Positions 15,533 through 23,082 of a DNA stretch of 23,082 nucleotides are shown here, piece by piece. The number at the start of each line of letters is the position of its first letter. The first letter of the stretch is position 1. A model generated the notes under the pieces. That model made no database searches and was not told the origin of the DNA. It saw nothing but the letters and a program-made list of their open reading frames with translations. Source of the DNA: Hypsibius dujardini (Eukaryota > Tardigrada > Eutardigrada > Parachela > Hypsibiidae); the NCBI GenBank assembly GCA_001579985.1, contig LRSR01006055.1, forward strand, positions 1 through 23,082, read 5' to 3'. Position numbers and translations under genes: made by a program.

Positions 15533-18500
15533 GCCTGCCTGCCTGCCTGCCTTGAATGATACTAGTAATGACAAACTGCATGGAGAACTCTGCAAACTTC
15601 CACAATCTCACTCACCGATTCATCAGCTCCACTGAAGCTTCCCATACTGCCGACCTTCCTCGTCATCTGCACCGATCCGCCACCCTTTCCTCCTTCACCG
15701 ACGATCCTCTCCTCATCAGCATCAGCATCAGACGCCGCCAACACTTGTCGCAACAGGTCCACCTGTTGGTCCTTCGTGGATAGTCCCAACGTGTCTTCCT
15801 CCATACCGGCCAATTTGGTGATGACTTTGTAGGCATAGCCTTGATTCACCAAAAACCGCTGGCGCCGTCGGGCAAAAAACATCTCAGTTGTGTCCTGGGA
15901 GACGAGGGAGTAGAAGAAGGCATTGTACTCTTCCGCGATGGCGCCCTTCTTCGGTCGGAGAATACGTCCCAGCCGCTGTGCTTCCTGGCGACGGGAACCA
16001 CCTTGCGAGGAGATCTGGATGAGAACGTTAGCTTCCGGCAGATCGAAACTGGTGTCTGCCACTTTGGACACGAAAATTGTATTCAAACGCGGATTGTGCT
16101 GGAAGTTTTGGAGAATCTGAAGACGCTCGTTTTGCGAGGTCGGTCCATAGATGTAGGGTTTGTTCATCTTCAGGGCGACGTGTTTGAGTGCGAAAACGTT
16201 ATCGCAGAAGACAATGATCTAGAGCAAAAATGAATCAAGTGTAAAACAGGTTCAACATTCACGAAAAGGCTTCACCGGCTCGCTGCTTCCTATTTCGCTG
16301 AAGCGAATTACCTTGTCGTTCCGCCTTTCATGAAATCTAACCAGGAACTCTAACGCCCGAATTTTATTGGGATTCATCACATAGAGCAGCATTTGCTTTC
16401 GCGTCCGGATCGACAGATACTCCCCATAAAACTCCGCCGTCATGGGACACCACACTTCCGCGCACTGCACCCGCGCGAGAAATCCCTTATTCTGCAGCTC
16501 CATCCAGTTGGCCTCGTACAACTTGGGGCCAATAAGGAAGTTCAAGTCCTGAATCTTGTCGTCCTCCCGCACCAGCGTCGCCGTCAAGCCGAGCTTGCAG
16601 TGCGCATTGACAATGGTCAAGACCCGACGGAACATCTTGGCGGGAATGGTGTGCACCTCATCCAGCACCATCAATCCCCATTCTTGATTCTTCAACCACT
16701 CCATAATCTTCTCCGCCTCCCAGGAGCGCTTCTGGGTGTGGGCAATCATGTTGTAAGTGGTGATGCAGATGCCGGCATTGCTGGGCTTGTCCTTGGAGTC
16801 GGCGGTAAAGCGGCACAGCATGGAGTCGTCGGCGGTGGACCACATTTTGAACTGCGACCGCCATTGCTCCACCGACACGCCGGAATTGCAGAGGACCAGG
16901 CAGCGCTTTCGCACGGTGCAGCAAGCCGTCACGCCGACCAGGGTTTTGCCGGCGCCGCAGGGTAGGACGATGATTCCTGATCTGGCGCGCCCGTTGCCGA
17001 ACATTTTCCGGAGGCTCTTTTCTTGGTAGGGCCGGTGCGTGGCCGATGGCTTCAGGTCCAGGTTGATGTCTGGATTGTGTTGGTCGTGTCGAAAGTCATA
17101 TTCCGCGAGAAGTGGAAACTCCAGCTCAATGCACCGTTTTTGGAGGAGTTCGATCAGATCTTGCTTCACTTCAAATGAGACCACCTGAGAAAAAACAGTT
17201 TCATCCAGATTGCTCGGTTATGATCCAACAAAATAGCGCCCAGCAAGAGGTATGACCAACAACATTTTACAGATTATACCTTCTGCTGCGACTCAGCGTC
17301 GTCATCGTCATCGTCCTTCTCGATCTTGTTGTAGAAATCGTAAATGTCCTGCGGCACACTTTCCTTCTCCGCCGGAGTCTCCTCTTCCGCCGGGATTTGC
17401 GAGGACCCCGCGAACGCCGATCCCGACTTCACCGGCCCGTCGTTCGGCAGAGCAGTCTGCTCGTCAAACCTCAAACGGCACTGATCGACCACATTGTCCT
17501 TCAATAGCGTCTGCATCACGTCGGCATGAGACGTTTCGACAAAGTAGCGGTTCTGCTTCAGCACCAACTTCAGTTTCCCGTAAGTGGACGTGCAGAGCCG
17601 GATGAATTCCTCGATGCCCTTGGGAAGATCCGTTTTGCTCAGGCGTTTGAGGTACTCGATGATATCGGCGGTCTGGAGACCGACGGACACGGCGGCGTAC
17701 AGAGAGTAGGCGGTCAACTTGTACTCGTGGATGCGCTCAGGTCGGCAAACCGGCTCCGAGATGGCGACCAAAAAGTCCTGCAAACAAAACGAAACGGTCA
17801 GGAAATGCAAAATTTTTACCAATAAATCAATCAAGGAAAATGTCTGTATATATTTACTAAATTAATTATGGGGTTAGTAATAAAAGTTAAGCTAAAAACA
17901 TTCATCGAACATTCTCGAGGGAACATTTTGTTCTAACTGACTAAGTTAACAGGCATTCAATCAACGCTACTCAATCAACCAACCGACCAATGTTTCGGTT
18001 AGCAAAAACATTCTATTTCACTATCCTCTCCCTAAACTAAGCCTCCTAACTCCGAGTCCTAACTTGATGAACTGGTTTCAAAAATCTTTAGTTAAGTGCT
18101 AGAGTACTTCAATTGACAAATTCAGTCGAAAAATAACAGCTGATTTTCATAATAAAGACAAATTGAAGAAATAACACGGGAAATGCACAAGTATGCCACA
18201 GCACATCAACCAATCAACCGGCCATACAAATCAGTGGACTCATAAAAACGTTTGAAACACCCAAACAAGACTCGTGTTGGCAACCCGCGGTTGTAATGAG
18301 TGCTGCAACCGCGGTTGGGACTGATTGAAACCGCGGTTGGGACTGATTAAGACCGCGGCTGGGACTGATTAAGACCGCGGCTGGGACTGATTAAGACCGC
18401 GGCTGGGACTGATTAAGACCGCGGTTGGGACTCATTAGTGCCATCGGTTGATCGATCGATTGATTGAAATTAAGTACATTAAACAGGACCTGTCATCAGT

Positions 18501-19092
18501 TCAAACAATCCGTTCCCTTCATAAATTATGATATTTTGATTGATAAAGCACTGAATCCCAAACGTACCTGCGCATGCTTATAAACAGGCGAAAAGGCTTC
18601 CAAAAAGATATGCCCATCAGGCGCGACCCACAACGGTCTTGAGGCATGATCCCCCTTCAACTCCATCTGTGCCCGATAATCCTTCGCCCCGAACTCATCC
18701 AACGGACAGTGAAGCACCATTGACTCCGCCTGATGACTGGCGATCCGGATGGTGGCCTCATCTCCGTCATTACCACCAGAAATTCGTCCCGATTTCCCGA
18801 CATCCCGTTGACGTCGCTCTTTTTTCCCCGCACTTCCACGCGAGACCTCGTCGTCATCCTCGCTGCTGTCTCCGCTACTCCCGCTACTGCCGTCAGGAAC
18901 CTCGTAATAGTCGGCATTATCGTGTAGGCTGGTCATCGAGAGGGAGGCCAGTTGTTTGTCCGGGTCGTCCTGTCGCTTCCATTTCCCCGGAACGCGCTCG
19001 GAAGCGGCTGATTGATTGGTTGATTTGATGGATGCAGGAGGTCCTCCTGTTGCGACGGGCTGATGTTTCGGCGGCCTTCCCCGTGGGGGCAT
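15264..19092 (-). CDS. ERCC3: TFIIH DNA helicase/translocase subunit XPB (ERCC3), 5 exons
   Basis: Complete gene for an 867-aa protein (human 782). Minus-strand exons: 19092-18568, 17777-17280, 17184-16312, 16218-15616 and 15368-15264; every join is phase 0. XPB is the ATP-dependent 3'-5' helicase/translocase of TFIIH, used in promoter opening and nucleotide excision repair. Visible features are the conserved N-terminal region from AKDYRAQM (about 135), Walker A GAGKT (418-422, in [11 protein letters not shown]), the DEVH box (516-519), the RED motif (547-549, in VREDDKI), and the helicase C-domain with QRLGRILR and [15 protein letters not shown]. The C terminus ends in a short basic tail after VYME, as in animal XPB. 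The extra length is mostly a Ser/Asp-rich acidic N-terminal region that begins PPRGRPPK, an AT-hook-like motif. The start is the first ATG in this frame with A at -3. Intron 1 (790 nt) contains a minisatellite; the others are 93-247 nt. Confidence 0.96.
15428..15551. repeat. CTGC/CTGT microsatellite in XPB intron 4
   Basis: About 14 GCCT (CTGC) units, then about nine CTGT units, then more CTGC units fill half of the last XPB intron (15369-15615). In the sense of XPB transcription this is GGCA/GACA, the opposite orientation from the aconitase intron array. Confidence 0.93.
17778..18567 (-). other. XPB intron 1, 790 nt, longest intron in the window
   Basis: The intron runs from donor CAG/GTACGT to acceptor TTTGCAG/GAC. 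It holds the 22-bp minisatellite at 18307-18438, several AATCAATC tracts and AT-rich sequence. No inverted-repeat element or coding frame is evident. Confidence 0.8.
18307..18438. repeat. 22-bp minisatellite with CCGCGG core, six copies
   Basis: Units begin at 18307, 18329, 18351, 18373, 18395 and 18417. The consensus is RACCGCGGYTGGGACTGATT plus two bases. Each unit has the self-complementary CCGCGG hexamer at the same place, and the flanks contain two more diverged CCGCGG copies. It lies in XPB intron 1. Confidence 0.93.
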
Positions 19093-19244
19093 CGTTGCGA
19101 TCAATGGAAAGACGTTCGAGATGATCGTTGGCGTCTTTATTGGAAATGAGATGAATTATGGAAGAGGACAAACACGATGGACCATGGAGAAACAAATGGA
19201 AATGAAATCAACTCATAAACTCGTGAAGACTACTGAAGTGTCAG

Positions 19245-19277
19245 TGACGTCATGATGTGTCATGATCAGTGACGTCA
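19245..19277. promoter_or_regulatory. Pair of CRE/ATF sites (TGACGTCA) upstream of XPB
   Basis: Perfect palindromic TGACGTCA octamers sit at 19245-19252 and 19270-19277, 25 bp apart. They lie about 153 and 178 bp upstream of the XPB start codon at 19092. The octamer is the consensus site of CREB/ATF bZIP factors (general knowledge). Promoter use is inferred from position only. Confidence 0.5.
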
Positions 19278-19294
19278 TTTTTGTGTTGTGATTT

Positions 19295-19400
19295 GCAATA
19301 CTGTACTGTCTCGATCATTTGGTGCTGCAATACTGTACTGTCTCGAATCTCGATCATGCTGCAAACCCAGCACCAAATGATCGAGATAGTACAGTGCTGC
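19295..19400. repeat. Imperfect inverted repeat with nested direct repeat
   Basis: Arms of about 33 bp at 19295-19327 and 19368-19400 pair through TCGATCATTTGGTGCTG and its inverse. The segment GCAATACTGTACTGTCTCGA occurs twice in direct orientation, at 19295 and about 19327. It could be a decayed MITE or a local duplication. No TA duplication is clear. Confidence 0.75.
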
Positions 19401-19769
19401 AATACCGATTTCTTGTGGCATGCCGATTGGGGCAATTTATGGTGTGCTCTATGAGGAGAACTGGAATACTAGGCAGCCGAGAATTAGACATGTAAACAAG
19501 CCTGGCTTGGCGATTACTAATTTATGGTATTACTGGAACGGGGAGTAAATGAGCTGACGCAAAGGCTGCATGATCGAGTGAAGAATTGGCGGGCGGTTAG
19601 GTGGATAGTCGTAGACAGTATGGATCGGTTGGTCGACTGGACTGCAGTAACCGACGATCCGGCACAGCGGCGAGAGTATTTGAGTGCCAGACGGTCAGCC
19701 ACTCAGTCTGAGGGCCGATCGACGATTCCATTCCCCCAAATATCCGCTAATATGGCGGAACCTACTTTC

Positions 19770-19840
19770 CTGTACCCTCCCGGAATCCGTTGACCATCCG
19801 TATCCTTTCTGTACCCTCCCGGAATCCGTTGACCATCCGT
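19770..19840. repeat. 39-bp direct repeat
   Basis: CTGTACCCTCCCGGAATCCG and following bases through GACCATCCGT occur at 19770 and again at 19809. Confidence 0.88.
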
Positions 19841-20100
19841 CAGTCGGCATGCCGGCATGCCATCCATCACTTTCGGCCATTGGGTCCGACCGGCCGTTCA
19901 TACTCCCTTCCGTCTCCCTTTCCACCCTCCGACCTCTTCTCAGTCCTTCGAATTCGTTTGTCATCCACTTGATCGTGGGCCTTCCGCCTACTTTTCTGAC
20001 CAACCACAACTCCGGCCGGCCTTCCGCAGGCCTCTTATCTAATCCCAGCCAACCGACTACTATGGTTGTCAATTCCCACCGAAACTCAACCTAAACCTTC

Positions 20101-20256
20101 GTCAATTTCAACCAAACGACTACTCGGGACTACTCGGCGCGCCACAAATTAACACCGGCAGGCAAGCCACTCTCGTTTCATTGGTCAATTTCAACCAAAC
20201 GACTACTCGGCGCGCCACAAATTAACACCGACAGGCAAGCCACTCTCGTTTCATTG
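20101..20256. repeat. Tandem duplication, 83 and 73 bp units
   Basis: Unit 1 (20101-20183) and unit 2 (20184-20256) both run from GTCAATTTCAACCAAACGAC to CTCTCGTTTCATTG. Unit 1 has an extra internal 10-bp GACTACTCGG duplication, and the two otherwise differ by about one base. The near identity suggests a recent event. Confidence 0.93.
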
Positions 20257-20418
20257 GTCATCAGTTTATGATGGAACCGTCGAGGCTGATTACCCGGGCG
20301 GATATATGGACCGTTAAAGCACCGTTTGAAGCATCACAATTAGCACCGATAAAGATGGAATACGAAACTGAATGTGTGATTGTTTTGCATAATTTGCAAG
20401 GAAGGTGCAGAAGGGTTT

Positions 20419-21909
20419 CTAGTCCCGGCAGACAGCGGGAACATGGGTAGGACGTCCACCGATCACCTGGATGGTGAACCATTTCGCGAAGCATCCGCCG
20501 CAGTAGTCGCTGTGGCACGAGGCTGCCCGGTTGCCTTTGCACACCTCACCCTGACAAGGCTCGCGGAAGCACTGAACCATCTCCGATGGGTGGCAGTTGT
20601 TCACGGGCGACTCCTGTCCGGGAAAGCGAGCGGCAACCGATTTGGCGGCAGGGACTTGACCAGCAGCAAGACCGGTTCCTGTTCAGAAATGACGAACGAA
20701 GATTAATCGCGGACGGTCAACAAAGTCACTCAAGGTCGTCTTCGGTAGAAACGGACAAAATATGTTATCTTTTATTAGCGAGATTATCACGAGAATCACT
20801 TCTGTAGTCCCCATTGTGGCAAACTCGAAGATATCGGTATGAGGCAAAGTCTGTATTTCGGCTCACCCTCCAGTTGGTCGATAAATCGGCTCACTCATGG
20901 ATTTCACATTGATGACGGGTGCCTGATTGTTTGATTTTTAGAAGCGCTATAGTATACGAGGATTTAGTACAGCGAATCAAACAATCAAGCACCAGCCATC
21001 GAAGAGAAACCCATGAGTGAGTCGATTTACCGACCAACTAGAGGGTGATCCGAAATGCACACTTTGCCTCATACTTACTTTGGACTTGAGCGGTCTTCAT
21101 AGGGGCCGTCCGATTGCAGTTGACGTTCCACGCATAGTCGCACATACCGTTCCTCCTATTTTCCACCGGAATCATACAGATTAGCCAAATTGCGGCTGAT
21201 AAAGACGTCAATGGTCGGCAGTGAGAAGCACTTACTCGTTATACAGAAGAGGCGACAAGCAGCTGTCGCGGTAAACGTAGTTCTGAAAATTGAAACCGTT
21301 AATCATTAATAGTTTGAAAACCTCCATATCAACTCCAGCCGTGTGCCAGAAAATGCCAGACAACGTTCTAAATCGAAACTGCGGGACACATGACGTGACA
21401 AAAATCTTGCGCTAATCGAGTTAAGCCATTATACTCGTTGCATGGCTGTTGTACACAGCCGTCGAGTTGAAGTGCTTAATTCGATTAGCGCAAAGTTTTT
21501 GCCAGGTCTGTTAATATCCATTTACAGCCGTGGCACGATTTCTCGACGAAAAACGTTAATCGGAACACGAGCATAATAACATGTGTTCTGATTAACGTTT
21601 TTCGTCGAGAAATCGTGCCACAACTGTATTAGGACCTACGTTCTGGCAGATTAGGAACTGGTTGCAGGCGCCCTTGACGGGGTGAGTTCGGTTTTGGCCG
21701 CGGCAAAGGGTGTCTGTATAAACCGCCGAACATAATGTTAGAAAAAGCAGATGTTATAAAAAAACGGTTAAAATATGACGTCATCTTAACCACGTACAGT
21801 TATAGCCTAAAGCGATCGGGGCAGCGTTGGGTGCGGCATCCGAGGAGGCAGTCATGAGTGCAAGCACTCCTACGACGAAGGCAGCGAGGAAGATGGCCGT
21901 CTGCGACAT
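20419..21909 (-). CDS. Secreted cysteine-rich protein: peritrophin-A-like (CBM14) plus CGGC module
   Basis: Five-exon gene for a 189-aa protein. Minus-strand exons: 21909-21798, 21713-21640, 21282-21236, 21155-21079 and 20678-20419; phases all agree. Residues 1 to about 25 form a signal peptide with a hydrophobic core (IFLAAFVVGVLALM) and a small-residue cleavage region. Cysteines at 41, 54, 60, 70, 83 and 91 are spaced 12-5-9-12-7, matching the six-cysteine peritrophin-A/CBM14 chitin-binding pattern. The HP and F..C residues around the second and third cysteines also fit. A linker leads to a second module with eight cysteines (132-187) containing YCGGCFAKWF; similar CGGC modules occur in invertebrate extracellular proteins, but I cannot name the family. 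The role is probably extracellular matrix, cuticle or gut lining. Introns 2 and 4 carry MITEs. The exon 4 acceptor AG-GAG could also be used 3 nt further on, dropping one residue. Confidence 0.83.
20839..21071. mobile_element. 233-bp MITE in intron 4 of the secreted-protein gene
   Basis: TA at 20837-20838 and 21072-21073 flanks the element. Its ends pair as TGAGGCAAAGTCTGTATTTC with the inverse of GAAATGCACACTTTGCCTCA. Pairing continues through TCACCCTCCAGTTGGTCG and CTCACTCATGG for about 100 bp. The loop side carries GATTGTTTGATT. The flanking TA is the last part of the donor consensus GTAAGTA of exon 4, so the insertion is only five bases into the intron. Confidence 0.9.
21399..21503. mobile_element. 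Palindromic MITE related to 7049-7161, in intron 2 of the secreted-protein gene
   Basis: Arms ACAAAAATCTTGCGCTAATC and the inverse of GATTAGCGCAAAGTTTTTGC enclose GAGTTAAGCCATTATACTCG and GTCGAGTTGAAGTGCTTAAT segments. These match the element in aconitase intron 5. Outer limits are uncertain. Confidence 0.78.
21525..21626. mobile_element. 102-bp near-perfect palindromic MITE with TA duplication
   Basis: TA at 21523-21524 and 21627-21628 flanks arms beginning CAGCCGTGGCACGATTTCTC. These pair for about 45 bp with two or three mismatches and leave a very short loop around 21575. It shares intron 2 with the element at 21399-21503 and ends 11 nt from the exon 2 donor. The high arm identity suggests a young copy. 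Confidence 0.93.
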
Positions 21910-21997
21910 TTTGGTTTTCGGTTTGTTGCGGGGGGGAAGGACTAGACGAACTTAATAGAATCGACCGGTTGACTGAATGACCGAAAATAAAACCTTG

Positions 21998-22003
21998 TTT
22001 ATA
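21998..22003 (-). promoter_or_regulatory. TATA-like box of the secreted-protein gene
   Basis: On the minus strand TATAAA occurs 89-94 nt upstream of the ATG at 21909, in the context GGTTATAAACAAGG. Transcription would then start near 21970 and leave a 5' UTR of about 60 nt. Position and sequence fit, but transcript data are lacking. Confidence 0.5.
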
Positions 22004-22023
22004 ACCGGGGAAATCCGGCAAGT

Positions 22024-22134
22024 TTATCAGCGACATATCGACCGGCTTAATCTGCTGGGAGATTCGTAAGACGTCCGAGACTTAATTGACCTGCATGTTA
22101 AGATAAAGTCTGCCTGGATAACTTCCGGCTATCT
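22024..22134. promoter_or_regulatory. Cluster of three GATA motifs upstream of the TATA-like box
   Basis: WGATAR matches are TGATAA (inverse of 22024-22029), AGATAA (22101-22106) and AGATAG (inverse of 22129-22134). GATA factors commonly drive gut or epidermal genes in invertebrates (general knowledge), which would suit a peritrophin-like product. Regulation is inferred. Confidence 0.35.
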
Positions 22135-22310
22135 TTTTAAATTCTCAATTGTGGATACATCAGCTGTTCCGATACTGATGTCGGACAACATTAGTCCCAT
22201 TCGTACTCTGCATGTAACTTCACTGCGCGAAAGATCAAGGTCAGGCATATTGAATACACAGCTCATTGTGTCTCGCGAACAGCTCCACACACAGTTTTGT
22301 TGGTGTTGTA

Positions 22311-22623
22311 TGCCTTACACCGTATGCTCGCGATCTCAAGAGACAGCTAAGCCCCGCCTCCCTCGGTATGGCCCTGCACTCGATTGAACGTTCAATCTCA
22401 TTCACTCATTTGGCTCATTTCGTCATTTCATCTGATTGGCTCATATCGTACTGCGTACTCGTTGCGCTCGATTGATTGATTGTACAATTGTGCTTCTCCA
22501 TATATTTCTCCCTACAGTGGTAATTTGGTGAAGGGCACTGAATAGGCACAGCCCGGGTTGGTTAAAATTTACGGGTAGGGCAGAAAAGTGTCCCCTGAGA
22601 TCGCGAGCATACGGTATATGGCA
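22311..22623. mobile_element. MITE-like element with 28-bp terminal inverted repeats
   Basis: The left end 22311-22338 (TGCCTTACACCGTATGCTCG then CGATCTCA) pairs with 22596-22623 with about two mismatches. TA lies directly outside the left end, and one base beyond the right. The interior is AT- and GATTGATTG-containing with no coding potential. The class is uncertain because the arms are short compared with the other elements. Confidence 0.75.
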
Positions 22624-22847
22624 CTATTGTGCATACACCCTCTAACACGACGGTAATTAAATGATCCGGCGAATAAAAAGCTCCTTATATCTACAGTAAT
22701 TCAATCAAAGGGAAATCACAGAAATGCAGTACTGAGGCAAGAAGCCAACCGTGCGCAGTAACCATCTTCAGCAAAACTTCTCTTTGGCGGGGGGGGGAGG
22801 GTCAACGCCTTAGTCGACCCAATGCGCCACTGACCAATGGATCAATG

Positions 22848-23048
22848 GAGAGCAGGCGCAACTTCGGAAGTCGGAGGTGGGAAGTGGCAAGTAGGACTGA
22901 ACCGGTTGAACAGCAAGTCCCACTTCCGACCTGCTTCCGACAAAGTGGCGTTAAGCGGCGCCCGCCACGAGTGGCAGGTCAGAAGCTCTCATTTTTCCCA
23001 CCTCCCACTTCCTACTTCTCACACAGTAACACAGTTGCGCCTGCTCTC
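22848..23048. mobile_element. Inverted-repeat element with GAGAGCAGGCGCAACT ends
   Basis: GAGAGCAGGCGCAACT at the left pairs exactly with AGTTGCGCCTGCTCTC at 23033-23048. Farther in, GGAGGTGGGAAGT pairs with ACTTCC-rich sequence near 23000-23015. The interior has more internal symmetry (CACTTCCGACCTGCTTCCGA). No target duplication is clear. It is probably a decayed non-autonomous transposon. Confidence 0.68.
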
Positions 23049-23082
23049 TAATACAGTAATACAGTAACTAACAAGGAAATGA

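Larger units (their letters stand above)
19093..20418. other. Upstream region of XPB and spacer to the secreted-protein gene
   Basis: I see no supportable gene. The part next to XPB contains two TGACGTCA sites and an imperfect hairpin at 19295-19400. Further on are a 39-bp duplication near 19770 and a large tandem duplication at 20101-20256. The open frames at 19524-19793 and on both strands of 19684-20094 lack family features and span the repeats. Confidence 0.55.
21910..23082. other. Promoter side of the secreted-protein gene and repeat-rich end of window
   Basis: After the TATA-like and GATA motifs, no gene is supported. The stretch holds inverted-repeat elements at 22311-22623 and 22848-23048, and a poly-G run near 22788-22800. 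The open frames at 22151-22475 and 22837-23067 overlap these elements and look spurious. Confidence 0.55.

Noticed and set aside
16393-16965. 190-codon open frame antisense to XPB
   Set aside because: It lies wholly inside the highly conserved helicase exon on the other strand; the length is a shadow of codon bias in XPB.
18307-18438. 22-bp repeats as a CRISPR array
   Set aside because: There is no spacer between units; it is a head-to-tail minisatellite in an XPB intron.
19684-20094. Overlapping open frames on both strands
   Set aside because: They span a 39-bp direct repeat, both strands are open, and no protein family is recognisable.
21800-22036. 78-codon open frame upstream of the secreted-protein gene
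   Set aside because: It overlaps exon 1 in another frame; the signal-peptide frame from 21909 is the one that continues through phase-consistent exons.
22837-23067. 76-codon open frame at the right edge
   Set aside because: It lies within an inverted-repeat element and both its halves derive from the paired arms.

Overview
This window is nuclear DNA from an animal. Its genes are split by many short GT-AG introns and encode conserved eukaryotic proteins: an IRP1-type cytosolic aconitase, the ribosome-assembly protein WDR74 and the TFIIH helicase XPB/ERCC3. A fourth gene encodes a secreted chitin-binding-type (peritrophin-A-like) protein, which points to an invertebrate. I cannot name the phylum or species from sequence alone; a compact-genome invertebrate such as an ecdysozoan is only a guess.

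Layout: 1-2182 is repeat-rich with no convincing gene. 2183-4583 (minus) is an unrecognised three-exon gene for a basic, partly disordered protein of 665 aa. It lies head-to-head with 5306-10836 (plus), a complete 16-exon aconitase/IRP1 gene of 896 aa. 10837-12667 is a repeat-rich spacer. 12668-15127 (plus) is a seven-exon WDR74 gene of 428 aa. It runs tail-to-tail, 136 bp apart, into 15264-19092 (minus), a five-exon XPB gene of 867 aa. 19093-20418 holds the XPB upstream region and duplications. 20419-21909 (minus) is a five-exon secreted cysteine-rich protein of 189 aa, with a TATA-like box and GATA motifs upstream. 21910-23082 holds that promoter and two inverted-repeat elements.

The strongest non-genic signal is a set of short palindromic elements, MITE-like and mostly flanked by TA. 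They fall into several families, are inserted one or two per intron, and explain nearly every over-long intron. Without them the aconitase and WDR74 introns shrink to about 60-125 nt. CTGC/CTGT microsatellites, three minisatellites, local tandem duplications and a pervasive GATTGATT/AATCAATC motif add to the repeat load. The genes look like ordinary neighbours rather than one pathway, and I see no operon, CRISPR array, defence system or obviously new molecular machine. The best candidates for novelty are the MITE/intron relationship, the unrecognised 665-aa protein, the two-module secreted protein and the AT-hook-like motif at the XPB N terminus. All exon boundaries were read by eye from splice motifs, frame continuity and protein-family knowledge.
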